Positions 35,188 to 44,267 of a stretch of 64,000 nucleotides of DNA are shown here, in pieces. The translations under genes were made by a program, and so were the position numbers. Location: positions 3,472,001 to 3,536,000 of the forward strand of contig OZ244173.1 in the NCBI GenBank assembly GCA_965216515.1, written 5' to 3'. Below the pieces are notes generated by a model. The model did no database searches. It had not been told where the DNA came from and saw only the letters and a list, made by a program, of their open reading frames with translations. How positions within the stretch are numbered: the stretch's first letter is position 1; the number at the start of each line of letters is the position of its first letter. Origin of the DNA: CAXMRP01 sp965216515. GTDB lineage: Bacteria > Pseudomonadota > Alphaproteobacteria > Rhizobiales > Afifellaceae.

Positions 35188-35790
35188 TTGAAGCAGGATT
35201 TGCGCAGCGCCCGGCAGGATCGGATTGAGGCGGCCGCTTACGAGCTGCTTGCCGACAAAGGGTATGGCGGGACATCGATGCTGAGTGTCGCCAAGCGCGC
35301 CCGTTGTTCCAACGAAACGCTGTACAATTGGTACGGCGACAAACTCGGTCTGTTTCGAAGTCTGGTGACACGAAACGCGGAGGAGCTGAAATCGCTGCTC
35401 CAGACCGTCTCGCCTTCGGACCGGCCGGTTCTTGAAACGTTGAACACGTTCGGTCCCTTGCTCCTGGACGTTTTGCTGGGGGACAAAGCGATAACGCTGA
35501 ACCGGGCGGCCGCCGCCGATCCGACCGGTGAACTGGGAATGGCCCTGTCGCAGGCAGGCCGCGAGACCATTCAACCCCTGGTCAGAAAACTGTTCGAGGC
35601 GGCGCGGGAGCGGGGCGAGCTTGAATTCGACAATCTGGAAGAAACTGTCGATCTGTATCTCGGCGTGCTGATCGGCGACCTCCAGATCCGGCGGGTCATC
35701 GGGCGAATGGCCGTTCCCGGTCGCCGGTTTGTCGATGATCGCGCGAAGCTGGCCTATCGGGTTCTCCTGGCGGTCGCCCAAAAGCCATGA
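35188..35790 (+). CDS. TetR/AcrR family transcriptional regulator
   Basis: 200 residues from a TTG at 35188 with GGGGAGG six bases upstream; no ATG fits. The N-terminal HTH (about residues 10-57) reads RIEAAAYELLADKGYGGTSMLSVAKRARCSNETLYNWYGDKLGLF, the TetR pattern. The rest is a helical ligand-binding/dimerisation domain with a C-terminal TetR_C-like segment (LEETVDLYLGVLIGD). It probably represses itself and the divergent membrane protein through the two repeats. Confidence 0.92.
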   Translation: MKQDLRSARQDRIEAAAYELLADKGYGGTSMLSVAKRARCSNETLYNWYGDKLGLFRSLVTRNAEELKSLLQTVSPSDRPVLETLNTFGPLLLDVLLGDKAITLNRAAAADPTGELGMALSQAGRETIQPLVRKLFEAARERGELEFDNLEETVDLYLGVLIGDLQIRRVIGRMAVPGRRFVDDRAKLAYRVLLAVAQKP

Positions 35791-36120
35791 CACCCGGCCA
35801 TGTCTGCGCCCGGCGAAGACCCGATCCTCAACTCACGTCAAATGCACACGGAAGTCGCGCCGCCATGTCCACCGCATGCGTGCGCGGCGGTTTCCCGGCG
35901 GTTTTGCCGGCGCTAAAGCAGGGGCGGGGGGATGCCCAGTCCCGGTGCCTTAAAGGGAGCGGACGGCGGGGAAATCTCAGGCAGGCCCAAACAAACAGAC
36001 GCTTGCCATCACCGCCCGGTCGCCGGAGCCGCGAGGCCATGGAAACTTTCTGTCCGTTTGAACAGGCGCGCGATCCGGCGTCGATCCCGGCCGGTGCGGC
36101 CCCTGCCGGACCGGGCGGCC
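35791..36120. other. Convergent intergenic region, no gene seen
   Basis: 330 bp between the convergent tetR-family and hemA genes. It is GC-rich with no conserved frame; I see no clear terminator hairpin with a T tract. Confidence 0.5.
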
Positions 36121-37392
36121 CTATCCTCCGGAAGCCTCGAAGATCTCCGCCCGGCGGTTGATCTCCGCCGCCGAGGTCGGGCCGGAGAGTGGCAGGTCCA
36201 GCGCCTCCCAGGTTTCCACCAGCGCCGCCGCCAGCGTGTCGATCAGTTCATCGTCATGGAAGGGCGTCGGCGTAATCCGCAGGCGTTCCGTGCCGCGCGG
36301 CACCGTCGGATAATTGATCGGCTGGATATAGATGCCGTGACGGTCGAGAAGCCGGTCGGACGCGATCTTGCAGGCCTGCGCATCGCCGACCAGGATCGGC
36401 ACGATATGGGTGTCCGACGCCATGACCGGCAGCTTCGCCGCCGCGAACACCGCCTTGGCGCGGGCCGCCTGGCGCTGTTGTGCCGCGCGCTCCGTGTTCG
36501 ACGATTTCAGGTGCCGGATGGAGGCCTGGGCCGCCGCTGCGATGGCCGGCGGCAGCGCCGTGGTGAAGATGAAGCCCGGCGCATAGGAGCGCACCGCATC
36601 GACGATCGCGGTTCGGCCGGCGATATAGCCGCCCAGCGTGCCGAAGGCCTTGGCCAGCGTGCCCTCGATGACGTCGATCCGGTCCATCACGCCGTCGCGT
36701 TCGGCGATGCCACCGCCGCGCGGTCCGTACATGCCCACCGCATGCACCTCGTCCAGATAGGTCATCGCGCCATAGCGTTCCGCCAGATCGCAGATGTCGG
36801 CGAGCGGCGCCACGTCGCCGTCCATGGAGTAGACGCTTTCAAAGACGATCAGCTTCGCCCGGTCCGGGCCGGCGGCCTTCAGAAGCTCCTCCAGATGGCC
36901 GACATCGTTGTGCCGCCAGATCTGCTTCTGGCCGCCGGAGCGTCGCACGCCCTCGATCATGGAGGCGTGGTTGAGCTGGTCTGAGAGCAGCAGGCAGTCG
37001 GGCAGGAGCCGGGCAATCGTCGAAATTGCCGCCTCGTTGGAGATGAAGCCGGACGTGAACACCAGTGCGGCGGCCTTGCCGTGAAGATCGGCCAGTTCCG
37101 CCTCCAGTTCGACCAGCGGATGATTGGTCCCGGAGATATTGCGGGTACCGCCGGCGCCGGCGCCCATGCGCCCGGCCGCGTCCTGGAGCGCCGCCACGAC
37201 GTCAGCGTGCTGGCCCATGCCGAGATAGTCGTTGGAGCACCAGATGGTGATCTCGCGGACCGCCCCGTCGCGCCGGTAGAGCGCCCGCGGGAACTTTCCG
37301 ACCTGGCGTTCCAGGTCGGCGAAGATACGGTAGCGTTTTTCCTGCCGCAGCGCGTCGACGGCGCGCTCAAAGTGGCTGTGATAGTCGAACAT
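36121..37392 (-). CDS. hemA: 5-aminolevulinate synthase
   Basis: 423 residues from the ATG at 37392 (another ATG six codons upstream). It condenses glycine and succinyl-CoA to 5-aminolevulinate, the first step of heme and bacteriochlorophyll synthesis in alphaproteobacteria. Visible features: MFDYHSHFERAVDALRQEKRYR at the N-terminus, WCSNDYLGMGQH, GAGAGGTRNISGTNHPLVELE, SDQLNHASMIEG, the Asp of YLDEVHAVGMYGP, and the PLP lysine in EGTLAKAFGTLGGYIAG. The 422-bp upstream region holds a perfect FNR/FixK-type box. Confidence 0.97.
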   Translation of the reverse strand: MFDYHSHFERAVDALRQEKRYRIFADLERQVGKFPRALYRRDGAVREITIWCSNDYLGMGQHADVVAALQDAAGRMGAGAGGTRNISGTNHPLVELEAELADLHGKAAALVFTSGFISNEAAISTIARLLPDCLLLSDQLNHASMIEGVRRSGGQKQIWRHNDVGHLEELLKAAGPDRAKLIVFESVYSMDGDVAPLADICDLAERYGAMTYLDEVHAVGMYGPRGGGIAERDGVMDRIDVIEGTLAKAFGTLGGYIAGRTAIVDAVRSYAPGFIFTTALPPAIAAAAQASIRHLKSSNTERAAQQRQAARAKAVFAAAKLPVMASDTHIVPILVGDAQACKIASDRLLDRHGIYIQPINYPTVPRGTERLRITPTPFHDDELIDTLAAALVETWEALDLPLSGPTSAAEINRRAEIFEASGG

Positions 37393-37814
37393 CAATCGCT
37401 CCCGCCTCACTACTCGTCAATCCGCAAACGGTTCCGGCCCATCCGGCGTCCCGGCCCGCTCCGGCGGTCCCGGCCCACCCGGCATTCCCGGTCGGTTTCC
37501 GCGCCCGCATCCGGCCGTCCGCCACCGGCATTCCCGTTTCCGGAGCGTTACACCCTTGAAAGAAGGCGAGTCGCTCTGGTGATCTTCTAGTACGGTTGTC
37601 GGTCGGAATGCCAGCGACAGCATGCCGCGTGTCGCGCAACAAAGATCACAAGATTGTTGGCTGGTTATTGATCCCGATCAAGGAGCGGACGGCGGCTGGC
37701 GCGATCGGCCCCGGCACGATACCGGCACGATACCGGCACACAGGCCGGAACGCAGGCCGGAACAGGGCCCCGCCGACGGTCGAATGCGGGCCGCCCGGCG
37801 TTGCCGGAACGCGG
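37393..37814 (-). promoter_or_regulatory. hemA upstream region with short GC-rich repeats
   Basis: 422 bp without a gene, upstream of hemA and just past the end of the ExeA-like gene. The hemA-proximal half is a low-complexity run of CCGG-containing triplets. The distal part has short tandem repeats around 37714-37755 (a CGATACCGGCA unit twice, then a CAGGCCGGAAC unit twice). A perfect FNR-type box lies at 37668-37681. Confidence 0.6.
37668..37681. promoter_or_regulatory. FNR/FnrL/FixK-type binding site upstream of hemA
   Basis: Perfect match to TTGAT-N4-ATCAA (N4 = CCCG). It lies 276 bp upstream of the hemA start. hemA is a known oxygen-responsive FnrL or FixK target in Rhodobacter and Bradyrhizobium, which supports function. 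A class II promoter here would give a leader of about 240 nt. Confidence 0.75.
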
Positions 37815-38822
37815 CTATTCGGCGGCTTCGAGCGGCAGCGGCGACTTGTCGTCGTGCGGGTCCTCGTCGCCGTCGCCGGCGGCGTCCACCAGCCGCGGCG
37901 GCTTGCGGTCGTGCGAACCGTCGACCTCTTCATCGGCGATTTCGGGCGGCCGCGGCAATTCGTCGTTGCTCGGGTCCCCGGCCGCTTCGTCGGCGGCTGG
38001 CCAGCTAACCGGAAAGACCCCGTGGCGCGACTTGTCCCGCAGCACGCTCAGCACCGTCTCGCGGGTCACGTTCGGTTGCTGTGACGCAAAGGCATAGACC
38101 AGGGAGATATCGCATAAAATATTGATAATACGAGGAATTCCGCCGCTCGCTTCGTGGACCAGTCGGCAGGCGGCACCGTCGATGACATTCCGGTCACCGC
38201 CCACAGCGGTAAGCCGGTGGGCGACATACTCGATTGTCTCTTCCGCCGCCAGCGGCTCCAGATTGAACTCGGAAGCCACCCGCTGCGTGATCTGCGCCAG
38301 ATCCGGATCGCGCAATATGTCGCGCAGCCCCGGCTGGCCGACGAGGATGATTTGCAGAAGCTGGTCCTTGTCGGCATTGATGTTCGACAGCATCCTGAGT
38401 TCTTCCAGCCGTTCCGCGCCGAGATTCTGTGCTTCATCGACGATCAGCACCGTCCGCCGGCCGGCGGCGTATTCATCGATCAGGAATTTCTGGAAGCGGC
38501 CATAAAGTCCAACAGTTCCAATACGTTCATGCGGTTGCTCAAAGGCCATCATGATCCATTTGAGCAGGCTTTTTTCGCGCAACACGATATTGGACAGGAG
38601 GGCGACGTTGGTGTCGTCACCGATCTCGTTGAGCAAATGCCGGATCAGTGTGGTCTTGCCACAGCCGATCTCGCCGGTAATGACGGTGAAACCGGCCCGG
38701 TTGATAATGCCGTAGCTCAGCATGGCATAGGCCATGCTGTGGATTCGGCCCCAGTAGATCAGGTCGGGATCCGGCTGGATCGAAAAGGGCTTTTCTTGAA
38801 AGCCGAAATACGTTTCATACAT
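37815..38822 (-). CDS. ExeA-like AAA ATPase (first copy)
   Basis: 335 residues from the ATG at 38822. It opens MYETYFGFQEKPFSIQPDPD, the conserved start of ExeA/GspA and prosthecate-type secretion ATPases. Walker A is GEIGCGKTT (50-57), Walker B LIVDEAQ (126-132), with sensor regions LRMLSNINADKDQLLQIILVGQP and GGIPRIINILCD. It lacks the C-terminal membrane and peptidoglycan-binding parts of full ExeA and ends in an acidic Asp/Pro-rich tail. It is the last gene of the type I secretion locus and a close paralogue of the upstream gene. Confidence 0.88.
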   Translation of the reverse strand: MYETYFGFQEKPFSIQPDPDLIYWGRIHSMAYAMLSYGIINRAGFTVITGEIGCGKTTLIRHLLNEIGDDTNVALLSNIVLREKSLLKWIMMAFEQPHERIGTVGLYGRFQKFLIDEYAAGRRTVLIVDEAQNLGAERLEELRMLSNINADKDQLLQIILVGQPGLRDILRDPDLAQITQRVASEFNLEPLAAEETIEYVAHRLTAVGGDRNVIDGAACRLVHEASGGIPRIINILCDISLVYAFASQQPNVTRETVLSVLRDKSRHGVFPVSWPAADEAAGDPSNDELPRPPEIADEEVDGSHDRKPPRLVDAAGDGDEDPHDDKSPLPLEAAE

Positions 38823-38946
38823 CGCGCCAGCCTCGACCGGCGCCCCCATGATCGCCAAGGTAGCGACATCTTCAGCGTTGCACAACTGCAACGCCTATCA
38901 AAAAAAACAACAGTTGGGGATCGCGATGCCGGGATCGGCCGCGCCG

Positions 38947-39816
38947 TCAGGGTTGCGGGGCCACTTCCTTTAGCGGAGTCGGCCATTTGGCCGCGCCGTC
39001 GACCTGAAAGACCCCGTACTGTTGCTTGTCGGCGAGCACTTTGCGGACTGTGCCTTCCGACACCATCTTCTCCGAGGATGCAAACGCGTAAACAAGCGCT
39101 GTGTCGCATAGGATGTTGATTACGCGGGGCACGCCGCCACTTGCTTCAAACACGATCCGCCGGGCTTCCGCCGGAAATATTTCGTCGCGGCCGCCGGCGA
39201 TCTGGAGGCGATGGCTGATATAGGCGTTTGTTTCTTCCTGAACGAGCGGCCGGATATGGAAATCCGAGGAGACCCGCTGCGTGAATTGTTGCAACTCCGG
39301 TTGTTGCAACATGTCCCGCAATTGCGGTTGGCCAAGCAGGATAAGTTGAAGAAGCTGATCCTTGTCGGCATTGATATTGGACAGCATCCGCAACTCTTCC
39401 AGGTTCTTCATCCCCAGATTTTGCGCTTCGTCGACGATGAGAATTGTACGTCCGCGCTCGGCATATTCGCGGATCAGATAGTTTCGGAACCGGTTGTAGA
39501 GGCCGACATAGGACTGGTCCCCGAATTCCAGACCGAACTCCATGAGGACCCAGTCGAGAAGTCGATTGTCGCTTCGACGGACATTCGACAGGAGGCCGAT
39601 ATTCAGATCGCCATCCAACTGGTTCAGAAGTTGCCGGATCAGGGTCGTCTTGCCGCAGCCGATTTCACCGGTGACCACGGTGAATCCGGCACGGTTAATC
39701 AGGCCGTACTGCAGCATTGCATAGGCCATGGAATGCGTCCTGCCCCAGTAAATATAGCCGGGATCGGGCAGGATGGAGAAAGGCTTGTCGGTCAAGCCAA
39801 AATACGATTCATACAT
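38947..39816 (-). CDS. ExeA-like AAA ATPase (second copy)
   Basis: 289 residues from the ATG at 39816. Same plan as its neighbour: MYESYFGLTDKPFSILPDPG at the start, Walker A GEIGCGKTT at 50-57, Walker B LIVDEAQ at 126-132, and GGVPRVINILCD before a short C-terminal domain. The two copies align without gaps for the first ~70 residues, so they arose by tandem duplication and then diverged, mainly in the C-terminal tail. Proteins of this group are found with secretin or polysaccharide export genes. 124 bp separate the two copies. Confidence 0.88.
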   Translation of the reverse strand: MYESYFGLTDKPFSILPDPGYIYWGRTHSMAYAMLQYGLINRAGFTVVTGEIGCGKTTLIRQLLNQLDGDLNIGLLSNVRRSDNRLLDWVLMEFGLEFGDQSYVGLYNRFRNYLIREYAERGRTILIVDEAQNLGMKNLEELRMLSNINADKDQLLQLILLGQPQLRDMLQQPELQQFTQRVSSDFHIRPLVQEETNAYISHRLQIAGGRDEIFPAEARRIVFEASGGVPRVINILCDTALVYAFASSEKMVSEGTVRKVLADKQQYGVFQVDGAAKWPTPLKEVAPQP

Positions 39817-40010
39817 GAATACCAGCCTATTGAGTGCCGCGCCCAATGGGGAGACTGTACCAGTGATTACGTCGACCGACCAATCATGACAAGCTGCATA
39901 TGCCCGCATGCCTAAGGCATCTATTGGCACGCCAGCCATGAGCGGCAATCGATATTCAGACCGCCACCATATGGACATATATGACCATTCGAAGGCGGCA
40001 CATGGGATAT

Positions 40011-41303
40011 TCAATCCCTAAATGCCCGTCCGAACTGTTCGCTCAGCGGCTTGAGGACATATGTCAGCGCTGTCCGGTCGTTGGTCCGGATAAAGGCCTG
40101 TGCCGGCATCCCCGGCTTGAGCGTCCGTCCGTCGAGTTTTCCGAGTTCGTCCGGCGATACGGCGATATCGACGAGATAGTAGGGACGTTGGGTACCCTCA
40201 TCGATTGACAGATCGGCCCCGATCGTCAGCACCGAGCCAAAAATATCAGGCGTGTTTCGCTGACTGAAAGCCGAGAATTGCAGTCGCGCGACCTGGCCGA
40301 TCACAATCTGGTCGATATCTTCCGGTCGAACCCGCGCCCGCACCACCAACTCATCATTGTCCGGAATAATCAGCATGGCGGGTTGCCCGGCCGCCAGCAC
40401 CCCGCCTTCGGTATGAAGATTGAGTTCGTGTACGACACCGGACTGCGGTGCCCGGATTTCGATCCGGTTGAGACGGGTTTGCGCCGCCGATACCTGCTCC
40501 TGGAGGCGCGCAATTTGCGTACGTGTCTCTGTCATTTCTTTCAGGATTTGAGCACGGCGTTCTTCGTCAACCTGGATAATCTTCAACTCAATCTCGGTTA
40601 TCCGCCCCTTGAGCCGGGCGATGTCGGCGGTGAGTTGCGCCGCTTCGCCGGAAAGTTCGGCTTGTTCCCGCGAAAGTGCCAAAATTCGGCGTTTGGGAAC
40701 CAGACCCTTGGCTCGCAAGCCTTCCAGATCGCTGAGCTCCCCGTCAAGGATCTCGGCTTTCTCCGTCTTCGCTTGTTTTTGGGCGAGCAGCCCGTCGATC
40801 TGGTTCTTGAGCTGTTCGACCTGTTCGCGGAGTTGTTGTTTTATTCCCGCCGCGGATTCAAGCCGGGCCGTGAGCAGCTTGATCTGGCTTCGCAGGATGC
40901 GGCGTACTGACGGTTCCTCGACCCGGTTGACCAGGCTTTTGGGCACATAGAGCTGATTTCGTTCCTCTCGCTCTGCGTCCAGCCGCTCCTGGTCGACAAG
41001 CAGTTCGTTGAGTTGCGTTTCGAAGATGGAAAGGTTGGCCCGCGCGTCGGTGTCGTCTAGGCGGATCAGCGGATCCCCCATTTCGACATGGTCGCCATTG
41101 CTGACATATAGCCGTTCGACGATTCCGCCTTCGAGATGCTGGATCTCTTTTGCGTTGGATTTGACGGAAACCTGCCCGCTGGCGATCACCGCGCCGGCGA
41201 TCTGGGCTTGCGCACCCCACCCGAAGACGCCGAGAACCAGCAGGGCAACGATGCCGAATCCGAGATACTCCGTGCGCTTTATGGATTGTTGAACCTCCGA
41301 CAT
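40011..41303 (-). CDS. HlyD/PrtE family type I secretion membrane fusion protein
   Basis: 430 residues. One N-terminal membrane helix (about residues 13-35), a lipoyl-type half motif (GQVSVKSNAKEIQHLEGGIVERLYV, DGDHVEMGD-like), a long coiled-coil hairpin (about 100-270), the second half motif (IRAPQSGVVHELNLHTEGGVL) and a beta-barrel end. It bridges the inner-membrane ABC exporter to an outer-membrane TolC channel; no tolC is in the window. Its ATG overlaps the exporter stop by one base (TGATG). Confidence 0.93.
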   Translation of the reverse strand: MSEVQQSIKRTEYLGFGIVALLVLGVFGWGAQAQIAGAVIASGQVSVKSNAKEIQHLEGGIVERLYVSNGDHVEMGDPLIRLDDTDARANLSIFETQLNELLVDQERLDAEREERNQLYVPKSLVNRVEEPSVRRILRSQIKLLTARLESAAGIKQQLREQVEQLKNQIDGLLAQKQAKTEKAEILDGELSDLEGLRAKGLVPKRRILALSREQAELSGEAAQLTADIARLKGRITEIELKIIQVDEERRAQILKEMTETRTQIARLQEQVSAAQTRLNRIEIRAPQSGVVHELNLHTEGGVLAAGQPAMLIIPDNDELVVRARVRPEDIDQIVIGQVARLQFSAFSQRNTPDIFGSVLTIGADLSIDEGTQRPYYLVDIAVSPDELGKLDGRTLKPGMPAQAFIRTNDRTALTYVLKPLSEQFGRAFRD

Positions 41304-43120
41304 CAGCTCCCCGATCCCGCATGCGTGACACGTTTCGCCGTTGCGGCACCCGCAGGCCCCGAGCCGCCGATCTGGGCACGGACGTCGCCACCCGGGGCAT
41401 CGCGCCCTGCCGATTGTGCGACCGCCTGCGTGATTTGCCGCAGGACGCCATCCTTGGGTCCGTAGAAGACCTGCCGTCCGTCTCGAATATAAAGGAGTGT
41501 GTCCAGGGCGTTGATGGCGCTTGCCCGGTGGGCCACGACAACCACGGTCGTCCCGCGCTTGCGAAGCGCAACGATGGCATTCATCAATGCATCGTCGCCT
41601 TCCGAATCCAGGTTTGAGTTGGGTTCGTCCAGAATCACCAGCGCCGGATCGCCATAAACCGCCCGGGCCAGGGCGACACGTTGGATCTGGCCGGCCGAGA
41701 GCTGCACGCCATCAAGACCGACAACGGTATCATAGCCGTTCTCGAGCGACAGGGCGAGAAGATGCACGCCCGCCAACTCTGCCGCTTCCATAATGCTCTG
41801 CGCCGTAGCGTTCGGATCAAAGCGCGCAATATTCTGTGCCAGGGTGCCGGGCAGAAGAACGATCTCCTGCGGCAGATAGCCAAGATGGCGGCCAAGCGTG
41901 TCGCCGTCCCACTGATCGTGGGTCGCCCCGTCGAGACGCACTTCCCCGCGCTTGTTGGGCCAGATACCCAGCAGCGCTTTGGCAAGCGTCGATTTCCCGG
42001 CGCCGGACGGACCGATAATGCCGAGGCCGTCTCCCGGCTGCAACCTGAAGCTGACGCCGGAAACCACGGGTTTCGGCTTGTCCGGGATGAGGCAGATGAG
42101 ATTTTGTACATCCAGTTGCCCGCTTGGTCGCGGCAAGGCTGTCCGCTGCGGCTCCGGCGGCAGTGCGGTGAGAAGCCTGCAAAGCCGGTTCCAGGACCGT
42201 TGAGCGGAAATGAATCCGCGCCAGTGTACGATCATCTGTTCCAGGGGCGCCAATGCCCGCGACATGATAATCGACGCGGCGATCATGATGCCCGGCGTGA
42301 TGGACTGCCGAATCGCAAGCCAGGCGCCGACAGCCAGAATGCCGGACTGGAAGAGTAGCCGGGCCGCCTTGGAAACCGAGGAGATCAGTCCGGCCCGGTC
42401 GCCGGTATCCGACAATGTCGTGAGTGCCGCGTCCTTGCGTTCTTCCCAGAGGTTCAGCAGCGTTTTGCCCATACCCAGGGCGTTGATGATCCCCGCCTGA
42501 CGGCGCCCTTCCTCGGCAAACCGGTGGGCGGCTTCGGAAGCCATCGTTGCCTTGATCTGGGAATCCTGGGTCAGGCTCTTGTTGAGAACGGCGAGCACGG
42601 CAAGGATCGCGGCCGCGATCACTGCAAAGATGCCGAGCAACGGATGGAACATGAAGACCAATCCGATATAGATCGGCACCCAGGGAACGTCGAAAAAGGC
42701 CAGCGGACCGGGGCCGGCGATATAGCCGCGAACCATATCGAGGTCCCGTAGCGGCTGGGAGCCCGCGCCCTTGACCTCCCTGGCCGTCAATGCGAACACG
42801 CCGCGAAATATGTCCCTGTGCAATATTTCGTCGAGCCGCCGGCCCAACCTCACGAGCACCCGCCCGCGGATCATCTCCAAAAGCGCCAGGAAAACGTAGA
42901 GAATGACCACCAGCCCGATCAGAACAACAAGTGTCGGGACACTTCCGGAGGGCAGGACCCGATCATAGACCTGCAGCATGAACAAGGGCCCGGCGAGCAT
43001 CAGCACGTTGATGACCAGGCTGAATAGGCCAAGCGACCACAGTGCCGATCGGGCGGTGGTCCTTGCCAGGTCAAGCGACGTATTCTGGATCCTGTCGGTC
43101 ATCATCGTACGCGGGCTCAT
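41303..43120 (-). CDS. PrtD-type type I secretion ABC transporter (permease-ATPase)
   Basis: 605 residues from the ATG at 43120 (ATGs also at 43105 and 43102). The N-terminal half has about six membrane helices including FDVPWVPIYIGLVFMFHP, a PrtD-family hallmark. The ATPase half has Walker A GPSGAGKST (about 370-378), signature LSAGQ (474-478) and Walker B VILDEPNSNLD (about 496). It lacks the C39 peptidase-like domain of HlyB exporters. The substrate would carry an uncleaved C-terminal signal; no RTX protein is in this window. Confidence 0.93.
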   Translation of the reverse strand: MSPRTMMTDRIQNTSLDLARTTARSALWSLGLFSLVINVLMLAGPLFMLQVYDRVLPSGSVPTLVVLIGLVVILYVFLALLEMIRGRVLVRLGRRLDEILHRDIFRGVFALTAREVKGAGSQPLRDLDMVRGYIAGPGPLAFFDVPWVPIYIGLVFMFHPLLGIFAVIAAAILAVLAVLNKSLTQDSQIKATMASEAAHRFAEEGRRQAGIINALGMGKTLLNLWEERKDAALTTLSDTGDRAGLISSVSKAARLLFQSGILAVGAWLAIRQSITPGIMIAASIIMSRALAPLEQMIVHWRGFISAQRSWNRLCRLLTALPPEPQRTALPRPSGQLDVQNLICLIPDKPKPVVSGVSFRLQPGDGLGIIGPSGAGKSTLAKALLGIWPNKRGEVRLDGATHDQWDGDTLGRHLGYLPQEIVLLPGTLAQNIARFDPNATAQSIMEAAELAGVHLLALSLENGYDTVVGLDGVQLSAGQIQRVALARAVYGDPALVILDEPNSNLDSEGDDALMNAIVALRKRGTTVVVVAHRASAINALDTLLYIRDGRQVFYGPKDGVLRQITQAVAQSAGRDAPGGDVRAQIGGSGPAGAATAKRVTHAGSGS

Positions 43121-43301
43121 TTTCTGGTCTGGTCGGCGAAATGCCGCCATGCAGCGGAACCTTCTTCCAAAGCCGAGCCAACTGGACGCATTCGTCCCGC
43201 ACGAGCCCTCCACTGGTTACTACAGCCAATGGTTAATGAATCATAGACGTGGAGAATTTGTAAAAATGTGGATTTTTGTATCGTGTTGCGCCAACCCGGT
43301 T

Positions 43302-44267
43302 CTAGCGCAGGTGAGGTGAGATCAACCGGTAGTAAGTCGTTGTATAATGGGCTTTTCGATCAGGCCGGATGTGATCGATCGTGTCGGCGAGATCGCGTTG
43401 CGGCACGCAGACCGGTGTTCCCGCAACCGGATCGAACCCAACCTCTTGAATGTGATTGTTTGCGGTCAGGATATATTCCGCTACGGTTGCGCAGGCGCGG
43501 GAAAACAAGGGTCCATGGGCGTAAACACAATTGAGTTCCCGCCTATCGCACAATTTGCGGATTTCCCGGAGGGATTGAACCTTCCGCGCCTTGATGGCGT
43601 CAGGTCGGAGATTGGCGTATGTTCGCGCGGCTATATCATATTGCGCGCCAATTTGGTTGCGCACGCGCAGATAATCGCCGGCAATCAAGTGGTCCGGCCG
43701 TTCAAACAACCGCATTGCGATACCACGGATGGCCGCGCGCACAACCGTTGCGTTGAGATAAAAGGCAGGCAGGGCGCCCGCAAACCGGATTGCCGACGCA
43801 GGCAGTCCCCCATCATCCGGATAGGCCAGTGCTTGGCCGAACGGGGAAACATCACGGCTCATCATGTCCACGGTGTGGAAAATGACAATATTTGTCGGTT
43901 GCAAATCACGGAGTGCGCGCGCGATCATGCCGTTGCTGCCGGCATAGCCAAAATCCCCGGTCAGGGCGAGTTGGAGGGCGGGCTTGCCGGATAGCGCCAT
44001 CCAGGCCTCGACATCGAGAAGCGTGCCAAGCGAACTGTCTCCAACGAAGACAGTGTGCGCAGCCCCGGCCTTGCTCAGCTTTTCAATCTGATAGTGAAAT
44101 ATTCGGCTATTCGGATTGTCGATCAGATTGTTCTGAAAGGCGAATATGGTGAACCCCAGAACAACAATCACCATCACGGCGGCCCCGCCGATGAAGAGAA
44201 AAAAATAGGCGGTCGGTCCTGACAGGCGGCGCCTAGAACTGGAAATACAGAAATTCGGTCGTGTCAT
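43302..44267 (-). CDS. SGNH-like membrane-anchored protein, partner of the MBOAT
   Basis: 321 residues. One membrane helix (about 20-44) anchors a periplasmic domain starting TVFVGDSSLGTLLDVEAW, an SGNH-hydrolase-like GDSS nucleophile block (G76-S79). NIVIFHTVDMMSR lies in the middle, and an Asp/His cluster (D295, D298, H299) sits near the C-terminus. AlgJ/AlgX/DltD-type partners of MBOAT acyltransferases share this layout. The start overlaps the MBOAT gene by 35 bp. The assignment is by layout and motifs, not by close similarity. Confidence 0.6.
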   Translation of the reverse strand: MTRPNFCISSSRRRLSGPTAYFFLFIGGAAVMVIVVLGFTIFAFQNNLIDNPNSRIFHYQIEKLSKAGAAHTVFVGDSSLGTLLDVEAWMALSGKPALQLALTGDFGYAGSNGMIARALRDLQPTNIVIFHTVDMMSRDVSPFGQALAYPDDGGLPASAIRFAGALPAFYLNATVVRAAIRGIAMRLFERPDHLIAGDYLRVRNQIGAQYDIAARTYANLRPDAIKARKVQSLREIRKLCDRRELNCVYAHGPLFSRACATVAEYILTANNHIQEVGFDPVAGTPVCVPQRDLADTIDHIRPDRKAHYTTTYYRLISPHLR

